The notes under the pieces: generated by a model | Seen by the model: only the letters and a program-made list of their open reading frames with translations | Told to the model about the DNA's origin: nothing | The model's database searches: none | In this document: one piece after another, positions 45,736 through 55,925 of the stretch | Layout: every line of letters starts with the position of its first letter | Numbering within the stretch: the stretch's first letter is position 1 | Program-made: the position numbers and the translations under genes | Assembly: GCF_023856365.1 (NCBI RefSeq) | Contig: NC_064539.1 | Location: forward strand, 24,059,019-24,123,018 | Source: Brienomyrus brachyistius | Lineage: Eukaryota; Chordata; Actinopteri; Osteoglossiformes; Mormyridae | Length of the DNA: 64,000 nucleotides | Reading direction: 5' to 3'

Positions 45736-45786
45736 GATGGATGGATGGATGGATTAATGGATGGATGGATGGATGGATGGATGGAT
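45736..45786. repeat. (GGAT)n microsatellite
   Basis: GGAT tetramers with one ATTAAT interruption. Confidence 0.9.
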
Positions 45787-46688
45787 ATTTATGGTTTCTT
45801 AGCACTTTAGCTGCCCTGCTAAGTGTAGCAGACGTCCAGGTGATCATCCCCACTTCAACCACTCAGCTGCTCGTATGAGTTCCTCATTTCTCACCCGAGG
45901 GCGGCGGCTCAGCCTCTGCAAATTGAGTGGGGAGGCTTAGGGGGAATCTTCTGGCACTGCTGCTCACACAGGGTGGACAAACCCTTACTCACAAGAAGGA
46001 ATGTGCATGAATGTCAACACGCCGACTGAAGAACTGAGAGTAGGGTCTCATAAATTGATCACAAAAAAACTCAGTATGGTGTTTAGTTCACAATTCCAGA
46101 TGCAGGTGGAGCACTAGTTAAGGATTTGCACTAGAAACATAATTTGTTGATGTATTTCGGAAGCACTCATCAGATATCATTTAGAAGTAACGCACTTCAT
46201 CTGTTGAAATTATTCAGCAGTAAAGCTGTAAACTACACCACATAAAACCCACTCCAGTGAGGAATTAGATTGGAATTGCTTGTGTTTTACGATATGGAAG
46301 GCAGGCAGTAACAAGGACCGTCAGGTGCGGCACTGAATTAAACTTGGTCCGTTGATTTATTTATTGGCCCGATCGTGAAGTTCTGAATGGACCAGGGCCA
46401 GCGTCCCCTGAGAAAAGAGGGAGTTTTCTGCTCAGCTGGAGAAAGTACCTCTGCACACTGAAAGATGCTGGCTGTTTCTTGCAGGTCAAGAGTCTTGCTT
46501 ACACAGTGGGGGGAGGGGGGCAGGAGCGGGGAGGGGGGGGGCTCACTACAGCAACATGTTATGCTGAGCGACTACAGATTAATGAGCTGGGTGCACATTT
46601 ACTGGAAATATTGGTGACAGCACCTGGTTCTGTGGAGAAGACATCCGGACCTGGAAGGTCACTGTAAAGCCCGATTCTGCTGAAGTCT

Positions 46689-46792
46689 CTGTGTGTGTGT
46701 GTGTGTGTGTATTTCTGTACAGTGTGTGTATGTGTGTGTGTGTGTGTGTGTGTGTATTTCTGTATGTGTGTGTGTATGTGTGTGTGTGTATG
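46689..46792. repeat. (GT)n compound microsatellite
   Basis: Three or four GT blocks are separated by atttctgta and ta interruptions. The repeated spacer suggests that blocks were duplicated as units. Confidence 0.95.
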
Positions 46793-47008
46793 TCTGCACT
46801 GCAGTTTCAAGAGGTCAGATAATGCAGGAACCTGACAAGGCAGCAGTGGTAAAGTCCCACAGGGGTGAATAAATAAGTGTGTGCTGGTGTTTTTTCACCA
46901 TACAACAGGTGGCACATTGGTGGAGAATCTTGACTTAAGGCTAGATGGTTGGTCAGGGTCTAGTAGGAGCCTAGTCTCATTCTGGATTATATGATCGTCA
47001 AAGCAGGT

Positions 47009-47078
47009 ATATATATATATATAATTATATGATTATAATAATACAATAATAACAATTATAATAATGATAATAATAATC
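47009..47078. repeat. (AT)n/(AAT)n microsatellite
   Basis: An AT dinucleotide run passes into irregular ATA/AAT repeats. Confidence 0.85.
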
Positions 47079-47355
47079 CTCTCAGATTCATTCATGAATA
47101 TGGATACCTGCTGCCGGCAGTGTATCATCCTGCCAAAGCTCATTTCACAAAGAACATTCTCACAGTCTGGACGTTTCTCAAGAGCTTTTCTGTCCACTTG
47201 CTGTCCAGCACTGACCAAACGCTTTTGTTTTTTACTTTTTTGTTAATTTGTAGTTTGAGTGAAACCATTTTTTCCCAAAACCATTTAAAACTTACATTAC
47301 AGACCCAGTTTTAAAAAATCGTAATATACTTTTCCCCTGAAGGTTGCTACCGCCT

Positions 47356-47356
<1 letters not shown>

Positions 47357-47392
<36 letters not shown>
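47357..47392. repeat. 36-base poly-C homopolymer
   Basis: An uninterrupted run of 36 C. This is the longest of many C/G homopolymers in the window. The true length may be uncertain in assembly. Confidence 0.9.
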
Positions 47393-47393
<1 letters not shown>

Positions 47394-47865
47394 AAATCCA
47401 GATGCCTGAGGAATCGCTGAAAATTTTTTTTCTTTTGTTTGATGTCGCCCCCTACTGGTTTCTGAGTGTAGTACTACCTATTGCAGCCTGCCTGTGCTCC
47501 CCCTCCTTAGTCATCTGCAGGGTATCCCAGTATGTATGGGATGAGCGGTGTGGAACAATGCACACTGCAGGATCGTCGAACCCTAGACCTAAGGCGCTGG
47601 ACCTGTGAGGTACCACAATGGCCCAGACGCTAGTATGCTACACACCTCTGAAGATGCCAAAAATTATCTGCAGGTATGTAATTTAGTCTTCTTTATGTAA
47701 GAGTTTGTCCATTTATCATACTTATATTCATAAATACCATACACTGAATTTTTCAGTAAGAGATCAATACAGCTTAGACTTAAGCCGATACCTTTGGATA
47801 ATGCGAAGTGGTTATGATAAGAGCAAGAGTAAAAATTTGATTAAGAATAACATTTAAAACAGGTT
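47393..47865. other. non-coding stretch with a CTCF-like motif
   Basis: No gene recognised. A CTCF-like motif lies at 47443-47461. The rest is AT-rich DNA. Confidence 0.5.
47443..47461 (-). promoter_or_regulatory. CTCF-like motif, reverse
   Basis: Read on the minus strand it is AAACCAGTAGGGGGCGACA, which fits the CCASYAGRKGGC core. Confidence 0.45.
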
Positions 47866-48215
47866 GACACAATGGTACAGTGGTTAGCACTGTCAGTTCA
47901 TACCTCTGGGACCAGGGTTTGAGTCTCTGCCTGGGGTACATTGTGTGAAGTTTGCATGTCCTCCCCTGTGTTGCGTACATATGGAGGCTAATTGGAGCTA
48001 CCAAATTGCTTGTAGGGGTGCATGTGTGAGTAATGAATGGTGTGTGTGAGTGAATGGTGTGTGAGTGTGCCCTGTGATGGGTTGGCACCCCATCCTGGGT
48101 TGCTTCTTGCCTCACACCCATGGATGGCCTCCTGGATAGGCTCTAGACCCCTCCCTCTCCTCCCGGCAATCCTGAATTGCACAAGTGCCTACAGAAAATG
48201 AATGGATGGATAATA
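47866..48215 (+). mobile_element. tRNA-derived SINE, copy 1
   Basis: The head carries a Pol III A-box-like TGGTACAGTGG (about 47874) and a B-box-like GGTTTGAGTCTC (about 47916). The body contains gtttgcatgtcctcccc, ggctaattggagct, gtgccctgtgatgggttgg and ggataggctc, and ends in AATGGATGGATAA. It lacks about 30 bases around the usual gggtttcctccgg block. It shares its consensus with the minus-strand copy at 60437-60791. Confidence 0.8.
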
Positions 48216-48229
48216 TTTTATGCTGTGAC

Positions 48230-48520
48230 ACAGCAGTTCACTGGCTGGCACTGTTGCCTCACACCTCCAGTGCTGGCTGTTTGAGTCCCACCTCTGATCT
48301 GGGTGTGCAGTTTGCATGTTCTCCCACTGTCCTGTGGTTTTCCACTGCAGTCCAATGATATGTAGTTAGATCAATTAGCGTCTCCAAATCTCCTGTAGTG
48401 TGCCATGTGATGGACTGGGAAACCAGCCCAGAATGTACCCCTGTGTTGCCTGGGATAGACTCCAGCCCCCAACACACACCCCCTGACTGAGCAGTTGGGA
48501 AGAAGGATAGGAGATTATAA
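48230..48520 (+). mobile_element. tRNA-SINE-related copy 2, strongly diverged
   Basis: It follows copy 1 directly in the same orientation. It shares ggcactgttgcctcacacct, gcagtttgcatgttctccc, gtgatggactgg and gggatagactccagcccc with the SINE body but differs in many places, so it belongs to an older or different subfamily. Confidence 0.65.
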
Positions 48521-51500
48521 TTAATGAGCTGTCAGACCCTGTGTCTGCCCCACAGGAAGGGGGACTCCTGGTAGCTGAATTTGCTTGTACTGCTGTTCTT
48601 GTTTACTGCTGTAGGATATAATTACCCTCTCGTCACATGAGCTACTGATCCAGCAGTAGGTTCCAGCACAGGACCTCTTGTCTGACCTCCCCTCTTGAGT
48701 AACTGAAGCACTTCACGGAGTAAGTGAAACTTGAGAATCAGTGCGTCGTGCTTTTTGATGGCCGCTTGAGTTCCCCGCACACACTTCCTGTTTGGTGAGT
48801 GTCTCTTGGGCCCTGTTGTCTTCTGCTTTCATTTGAAGGATGTTCCGCAAACGTCGTTGGCCCTTTGCAGATGCCGAGCGTCTTTCCTGATGGCCCAGTG
48901 CTGTAGGATATCAGCGCTGGATTCTCCATAAACCCGCTTCTCTGTGCTGGCCGTGATGACCTGCATCAGGGTCACAGTGGCTCGATTTCTGGGGCACAGA
49001 GGTGGTGGCCTCTGCAGATGGCGAACGACTCTGTTGAGCGGTCCCGACGTCACCGCGTTTTATCGAAGCCTCCGTGCCGCGAGCATTCATCCATTTTCCG
49101 TCAATAGATGAATTCGAGCACGACCCTTAAGACATGCGAGTAAAGATCGGCTCAAACTGGGGCTGAGAGGGGCTGGATAATAACCATCGATGAATGAGCA
49201 CTGGGGAGAGAGGTCATGTCTCAGTGCCGCCTGGAACTCCGGGCTATTTGTGGATCTGCTGCTACCCGAGATCTTCCAGTTTCTTGCTTAGCACATCAGT
49301 TAGCACCATGAATAAGCATATGCGTTTAGCCATTTTTAGCCATGGTGTAGCAGGCACAGCCATTTTTAGGGAGAAGTAAGCTTTGGAAGCGTAGGCAGGT
49401 GTGAACACAGACGTTGCTTCTGACAGACAGGTTAACTGGAGGAACTTGGCGTCACAATGACACCAGTAACTACCTCTGCCTTACGGTTAGATGCATTCAA
49501 AAATGGATTGTGACGTGCTTGTATCGCATTACACGGCTGTTATGACACCGGCAGGTATCTGCCTCTAGGCTTACACCCTGCCACTGATCTGTCAGCTCTG
49601 CACTCGTCTACTAGGGTGGGGTGATGTTGAGCTTTACAGATCCCTCCCTGGCTCAGTTCTTTGCTTTGGTGTCCGTCAATTGTTCATCGGAACCTTAGAC
49701 GTGAATCTTAACCTGAACCGATAAAACATTCTGCTGTGTGAAAATCATCAGAGAAGGAGCTGACGTGTGAATTTAAATGGAACACGGTCCTGGGAATAAA
49801 AACTTAGAGAAATGAAGAGATTAATCTGTGAATATTAAAACGTCAGGAGCTGGGAAAATCCCAGCAGGGTCGCATTGATGGAGAGGGCGTCCCGGGAAGC
49901 CGGAGCTGGTTCCCAGGACAAATGGCAGGACACCAGCGCATTTGAGATCATACAGAGAAGCATCGAGATGCAGAGCCTGGCTGACTTACACGGACTCCAC
50001 AGAAATGCAAGAAGAATATGCAAAATGAGCAAGTCTTATAAGAACTTGTCCTGAAAACCAAGCTGATTTACATTATGTCACTGTTGTGCACGAATGACAT
50101 TTCAATCTCACCTTCAATGTACATTTTCAGCTTATATGTTTCATATAGCAAAATAAATCTATAATTTGCATTTTTTTTTTTGATCTCCCTAAGCAAAGCT
50201 GACCTTGCGCATTTCTAAAAATAAATTACAAAGTGACGTTTAAAGAACAACACCCATGGGCAGGCTGACATTACATCTGAAGCGCAGCCCATGTTAGAAC
50301 GATGGTCTTCTGAGATAGGGTCCGCATCTCTGCGAAATAAAGTCCACGCTCATCAAACTCCAGTGCCGAAAAACACAAGAAAAAAAAAAACAGGAAGACC
50401 CCCCCCCCCCCCCCCCGCCAGGCACATCAAATAGCCATCGGATAAGATAAACTGTTTGATGGCAGGATGGAAGACCAGACGGTGTGGACGTGTGGAAGAT
50501 GGGGATTTTAACTGCGCAGATGAAGGTTAGCCTCAAAGCTGCAGCCACCCATACAAACACTTTGATGCTTAACATTAAACAGACCTTGAAGTATCCAAAG
50601 GTAAAGGCTGTCGACCAATCAGAGCTCAGCCGCAGTGCTTCTTCGACTCTTCGGCACCAGCTAGCCAGAAGTTACGTTCACCAATTCCTATGTCTGGCAG
50701 GATCTGCTCCTTGGCAATCTGATCTGGGATCAGCCCGCACTGAAATACAGTACTTCCAAATATTGGTGAGAAGGGCTCGCATTATGCACCAATCAGTTTA
50801 AACCACCCTGGACCTCCATAAAGGAGGGAGAGGGTGTTCAGACTTATCCGAGTATGGTTTTGATATATATTTTTTTTTTATCATATTCAATGATCATATA
50901 GTTTTCGATCAAAAATCCTGCATCTGATCCACACGAAGGATTAGTAAAGTGTGTAAATTGAGTCTATGCCTTTCGTCACACGTGATTCATGCAGACGTTC
51001 AGTTTCCTAGAGTGCAATAGTTGTAAAGTACCAGCCTCACATATCACACAGCTGGCAAATTGCATGAAGATATAGTTTTATGTGTGGTCCAGAGAGAAAG
51101 GGGATGGTGATTGACGAGATGGCGGCAGCGAAGCTCTCCAGAGCCAATCGAGGTCATGCCATCAAGAACTCCATGTAAGTTTAAGCAAATAAAAGAGGCA
51201 GTATAATGAGTGTTTAATACGTTCGGCTCGGTCCATTAGGCTGAGGAGATGACGCCCTCGGGGCAGTGGGTTTATCGACAGAATCACTGCTGGGGAGGTG
51301 AGTCTAAAGACCCCAAATAAGAGGAATCAGCACAGCTGCATGTTTTCCTGGTGGAGAAGCTGACCTAGAATGCCCCCCCCCCCCAGTAACCCCTCCCCAG
51401 ATAAACTATTCATGCGTACAATTCAAAGGTTAAATACTTTCTGATCTTGATTTAAAGACCACTGAAAACGAGAGCCAAGACTTTCTACTATGCCTAACGG

Positions 51501-51997
51501 GACTCAACAACACCAAAGCTCTACGGTTATATCTGGGAGTCCCAGTCCCTCAATTCTTCCCCCGTCCTTTAGCTTATGAGAAGATGACACACGGACCTCC
51601 GGGTGTCCTCTGGGTCCATGTGAGCGAAGTCCTGTATGAGAAAGACCTCAGCACTAATTAAGATGGAAATGCCAGAGAGAGGCTCACTGACCATGCAAGG
51701 AACCCTGCCGCGAGTGGAGCAATCGATTTAGCTCCTCCAGATTCTGCCTGCCGCTCAGATTATCAACTTTTATTTTTGTCTATAAATATCTCTCTATTCC
51801 CCCACCCCCCAGATGTAAGAGAGGATGCTCACCACTAACCTGCAGAGCCCCCAAACCAAAACAGCATTACTCATCACTCGGGAAAAGAGGCCCAGCACCC
51901 AGAGCTTCTCCACAGGTGGCTGTGGGTGAGGCCTGGGCAAATATAAGTCTGATAAAGATGCTCTTCTGAAGGATCTGGCAACCGGCATGCAGACCTA
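48521..51997. other. non-coding stretch, no gene recognised
   Basis: No exon recognised. It has an A run at about 50381-50390 close to an 18-C run at 50399-50416, and a short T run near 50170. Open frames are short. Confidence 0.55.
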
Positions 51998-53105
51998 GGA
52001 GGATCTAGGTGGGTGTCACTGTCTCGGCAGGGAAGGTGAGGCACATAACATTTCACCTGTGGTCATCACTGGAGGATCTAGGTGGGTATTACTGTCTCGG
52101 CAGGGAAGGTGAGGCACATAACGGTATCACCTGCGGTCATCACTGGAGGATCTAGGTGGGTGTCACTGTCACGCAGGGAAGGTGAGGCACATAACAGTAT
52201 CACCTGTGGTCATCACTGGAGGATCTAGGTGGGTGTCACTGTCTCGTAGGGAAGGTGAGGCACATAACAGTATCACCTGTGGTCATCACTGGAGGATCTA
52301 GGTGGGTGTCCACTGTCTCGCAGGGAAGGTAAGGCACATAACATTATCACCTGTGGTCATCACTGGAGGATCTAGGTGGGTGTCACTGTCTCGTCAGGGA
52401 AGGTGAGGCACATAACATTATCACCTGTGGTCATCACTGGAGGATCTAGGTGGGTGTCACTGTCTCGTCAGGGGAAGGTGAGGCACATAACATTATCACC
52501 TGTGGTCATCACTGGAGGATCTAGGTGGGTGTCACTGTCTCGTCAGGGAAGGTGAGGCACATAACAGTATTACCTGTGGTCATCACTGGAGGATCTAGGT
52601 GGGTGTCACTGTCTCGTCAGGGAAGGTGAGGCACATAACAGTATCAGCTATGGTCATCACTGGAGGATCTAGGTGGGTATTACTGTCTCGTCAGGGAAGG
52701 TGAGGCACATAACAGTATCACCTGTGGTCATCACTGGAGGATCTAGGTGGGTGTCACTGTCTCGTCAGGGAAGGTGAGGCACATAACAGTATTACCTGTG
52801 GTCATCACTGGAGGATCTAGGTGGGTATTACTGTCTCGGCAGGGAAGGTGAGGCACATAACAGTATCACCTGTGGTCATCACTGGAGGATCTAGGTGGGT
52901 GTCACTGTCTCGTCAGGGAAGGTGAGGCACATAACAGTATCAGCTATGGTCATCACTGGAGGATCTAGGTGGGTATTACTGTCTCGTCAGGGAAGGTGAG
53001 GCGCATAAGCGTATCACCTGTGGTCATCACTGGAGGATCTAGGTGGGTATTACTGTCTCGTCAGGGAAGGTGAGGCACATAACAGCATTACCTATGGTCA
53101 TCATC
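51998..53105. repeat. 74-bp minisatellite, 15 copies, higher-order structure
   Basis: The unit begins GGAGGATCTAGGTGGGT, continues through cactgtctcgtcagggaagg and gaggcacataac, and ends ctgtggtcatcact. There are 15 unit starts from 51998 to about 53031, each 73-75 bases apart. Variants (gtcact versus attact; cacctgtgg, tacctgtgg, cagctatgg) are shared between units in a pattern with a four-unit, 296-bp period in the right half. No open frame crosses it. Confidence 0.97.
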
Positions 53106-53472
53106 GTTAGAATGGAGAGGGTCTGCTTTCCCTGCCCTGACTTGATCACCCTGAATGTACCATACACACAAACACACACTGATTCAGCGATTCAGCTCAT
53201 ACGAAAAGCGACAGCAACAGGTCGCAAAGCACGACCCTGTTTCAGGTCGGCCCACTGTGAAACATTGACCCTCATTCGACAGCAGAGGTGATGGTGAGGT
53301 GGAGGCTGGGGTGGTTGGGGGGAGGGGGGTGAGGGGACAGTATTTTCCCTCTGAAGTGAGGACACGTGGCCACATGGAGCCTGAGAAAATTGTCTGTTGG
53401 GATCTGAGCCTATAACCTCGCTCTCATCACACAGTGCTTCCAGGACGGCAAAGACTAAACTGCTGAACACCC
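53106..53472. other. non-coding spacer between two arrays
   Basis: No gene recognised. It is GC-mixed with a G-rich part at about 53305-53340. Confidence 0.6.
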
Positions 53473-53882
53473 CAAAGACCTTTGTTTAATGCACAAAGAC
53501 CCTGTGTAATACCTAAAGACCTTTGCTTCATTCACAAAGGCCCACACCAATGCTTACAGACCTCTGCCTAATGCACAAAGACCTCTGCTTAATGCACAAT
53601 GACCCTACGTGATGCCTAAAGACCTCTGCTTAATGCGCAAAGACCCCACACACATGCCCTAAATACCTCTGCTAATGCACAAAGACCTCGCGTAAGGCCT
53701 GAAGACCTCTGCTTAATGTACAACGACCCTTAATTAATGCCTAAAGACCTTTGCTTAATGCGCAAAGACCTCCACATACTGCAGTAAGCCCCCAACTTAA
53801 TGCCTGACGACTTCTGTTTAATGCATGAAGACCACTACATAATGCACCATGGCTTAATGTGTAAAGACCCCTGCCTAAGACA
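53473..53882. repeat. degenerate short-period array (AAAGACCTCTGCTTAATGC)
   Basis: About twenty irregular copies of a unit near 19-20 bases alternate 'aaagacctctgcttaatgca' and 'caaagacccta..taatgcct' forms, giving a period near 38-40. It is much more diverged than the 74-bp array 370 bases upstream. Confidence 0.85.
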
Positions 53883-54099
53883 TGAACTCTACCGAAGAAG
53901 ATATCTTTAAAGAAAGCTTTATGTACAAAACATAGCTTATGATTTTTCCCCCTCCATGCCATCCAAGAAAACAGCTCCTGATTATTCTTACAGTCGTTAT
54001 AGGACATTGCTGGGCAGCATGCATAAAGTTAGCGAGACGTTTTGCTTTGGTACCATTAAAAGACCCTTTCGGCTCTTATTATCTTCCACCACCATTTGT

Positions 54100-54300
54100 C
54101 AAGCGTCAGTCAGGCAGGAGGGCAGGAGAGCCGCACCGCGAGCGATATCAGCCAGTCGGCCGCTCCCTGGCGGAGCCGCTCTCCACTCGGGTGACTTTCG
54201 GTGCAGCTTCGGTGCCCCCCCCGGGCAGACCTCCCTCTCGGCCCCATCATCCGGCAGCCCGCGGGGCCCCCAACTCCTTCACATTCACAGATGGGAGCAG
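54100..54300. promoter_or_regulatory. candidate small CpG island
   Basis: Frequent CG dinucleotides (for example gccgcaccgcgagcg, cggccgctcc, gcccgcgggg) stand out against CpG-poor flanks. No TATA box or start codon context supports a specific promoter. Confidence 0.3.
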
Positions 54301-54374
54301 CTGTTGTCTGGAAGCTGCAGGCTACACATTTGCTGTCAGCTTCTCTGAGGAGAGAAGCATCCCTGCATGCCAAG

Positions 54375-54640
54375 CAGTCCGCCCTCCGCCGGCTCCCTCT
54401 CTCCCTTTCCCTCCATTCACTTTCACCTCTTCTCTTTCTTTCCAGTTTCTCCTCTTCCCCATCTGTTTCTCATCCTTCTTCCTCCTTCCCCTTTCTTCTT
54501 CAGTCTCCCTGCTTTCCAGCGTTCTCTCACTTCAGCATCACATCTACCCATCTACCGTTTCTCAGTCCCCCTCGGTCCCTTTTTTTCTCTTTCATTTCTC
54601 TTTTCCTCTCATCTTCCTCTCCATCATTCACTCACCTCAT
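54375..54640. repeat. long C/T-rich (polypyrimidine) tract
   Basis: About 265 bases are mostly C and T on the plus strand (cctct, ttctcttt, cttcctccttcccc and similar) without a fixed unit. Such tracts can adopt triplex (H-DNA) structure. Confidence 0.7.
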
Positions 54641-55566
54641 GTCACCGTTAGCGGCGGGTAGCCTAATGGATTCCAGAGTCAGACTGGGCCTCCAGCTAAT
54701 CAGCACCACCCCAGTTCAGTCAGGCCTTCCAATCGTCCAGACGGTCCAGTGCCTCCACTGCATCCGTGCATCCTGACAGAGTTGAAGGTACATGCTTAGA
54801 CTGCCTCCTGCAGGAGGTCTGTGTCATCTGTACATCTGCCCGGTTGGTTTCACTGCCATATAAAAAGGATGCATTTTCTGGTTGCTTAAATGCTTCCATA
54901 CCCATTTTAACATACATTAGAACGATGATCAGACAGACTGGAGAGCACAAACAGCAATGAATGGCATCACAAGCATTAAAAGTGTGAATCCACCACACCC
55001 CGAAGCTATGATGATGTACTAGGGCTGCTGGGACCACAAAGCCCAGACTGGCCACCACAAGTGACTAAAGCTATGCAGGAAAAGCACAAAACAACAGCAA
55101 AAAACAGAAGGCGGACTATTGCTTGGAATAAGACCACGTATGGCATTATTTACTGTGCAATTTGGGACGATCTGTGCAAATATTAATCACTTCAGTTCCA
55201 GCTGCTGCTGGTAGCCATTAGCACTTTAAAGAACATCACATCATTTGTGCAGAAAATTTCCAAACAGCACTGATGCCAAGCACTGTGAAAAAGCCCCCTC
55301 TCTCCTCCAGCCGGCTCTCATAACTGTCCTCTGGCGCTCTCAGTGATGGCCAGTCCTGTGCTGTGGCAAAATTTCAGCCTTGCTCCAACCTTTGATTATC
55401 TTATTTGGAAATTGCAACTTGTATCTGTCTGAAAAAATGAAACAAAGACTGATATTCATGGAAAAAAAAGTCATTTTGCATGAGTTACTAGGCAGCAACA
55501 CTGGGCTGGCTTCCTGCGATTGTTTTCATCGGGGCTGTGTAGAATTTTTGAGGGGTACCCAGGGCA

Positions 55567-55568
<2 letters not shown>

Positions 55569-55600
<32 letters not shown>
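55569..55600. repeat. (GT)n microsatellite
   Basis: Fifteen or sixteen GT dinucleotides followed by a G-rich segment. Confidence 0.95.
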
Positions 55601-55601
<1 letters not shown>

Positions 55602-55716
55602 AGGGGGGCATGTGACTGGTACTGACAGCCAGGTTATCAACCAGGAGGGTTAGTGCCAGTAAAAGGAAGGACTGTCACCGGTTTACTAAGTCCCCTCAGA
55701 AGATAAAGTACTAGAC

Positions 55717-55925
55717 AATTTCAATTCAATTCAGCTTTATTTGTGTAATGCATTTTCTCATTACATTTTCTCCAAGGTCTTTACATTATCCCTGCCCAAA
55801 GCCCCCATTTAGCAACCAGAGGAAATAGTGGCAAGGAAATACTCCCTAGTAGGATGAAACCAATTTTACCCGCCTCTGCTCAACCACAAGAAGAAGGGGC
55901 ACTCGGTTCCTTGGAAGGGGAGGCA
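55717..55925 (+). mobile_element. old interspersed repeat with a conserved core
   Basis: It starts tcaattcaattcagctttat, then ttgtgtaatgc, and includes agcaaccagaggaaatagtg and gcaaggaaatactccct followed by aggatgaaacc. This order is typical of a dispersed repeat found in many fish genomes. No coding capacity. The class is not established. Confidence 0.6.

Larger units (their letters stand above)
45787..47356. other. non-coding stretch with microsatellites
   Basis: No exon recognised. It holds G runs at about 46508-46540, the GT array at 46689-46792 and the AT/AAT array at 47009-47078. Confidence 0.55.
53883..55716. other. CpG-rich block, pyrimidine tract and plain DNA
   Basis: No exon recognised. 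The block at 54100-54300 is CpG-rich for this window and could be a promoter-type island. It runs into a pyrimidine-dominated tract at about 54375-54640. A (GT)n repeat lies at 55569-55600. The overlapping plus-strand frames at 53939-54776 reflect composition, because all three frames stay open in the pyrimidine tract. Confidence 0.45.

Noticed and set aside
46559..46810. His/Thr-rich minus-strand frame
   Set aside because: Translation of the GT microsatellite.
51998..53105. CRISPR array
   Set aside because: Units are contiguous 74-bp repeats with no unique spacers, and the window is vertebrate-type DNA.
53939..54776. 240- and 191-codon plus-strand frames
   Set aside because: They lie in CpG-rich and pyrimidine-only DNA where stop codons are rare in every frame. 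The translation is low-complexity Ser/Leu/Phe/Pro.
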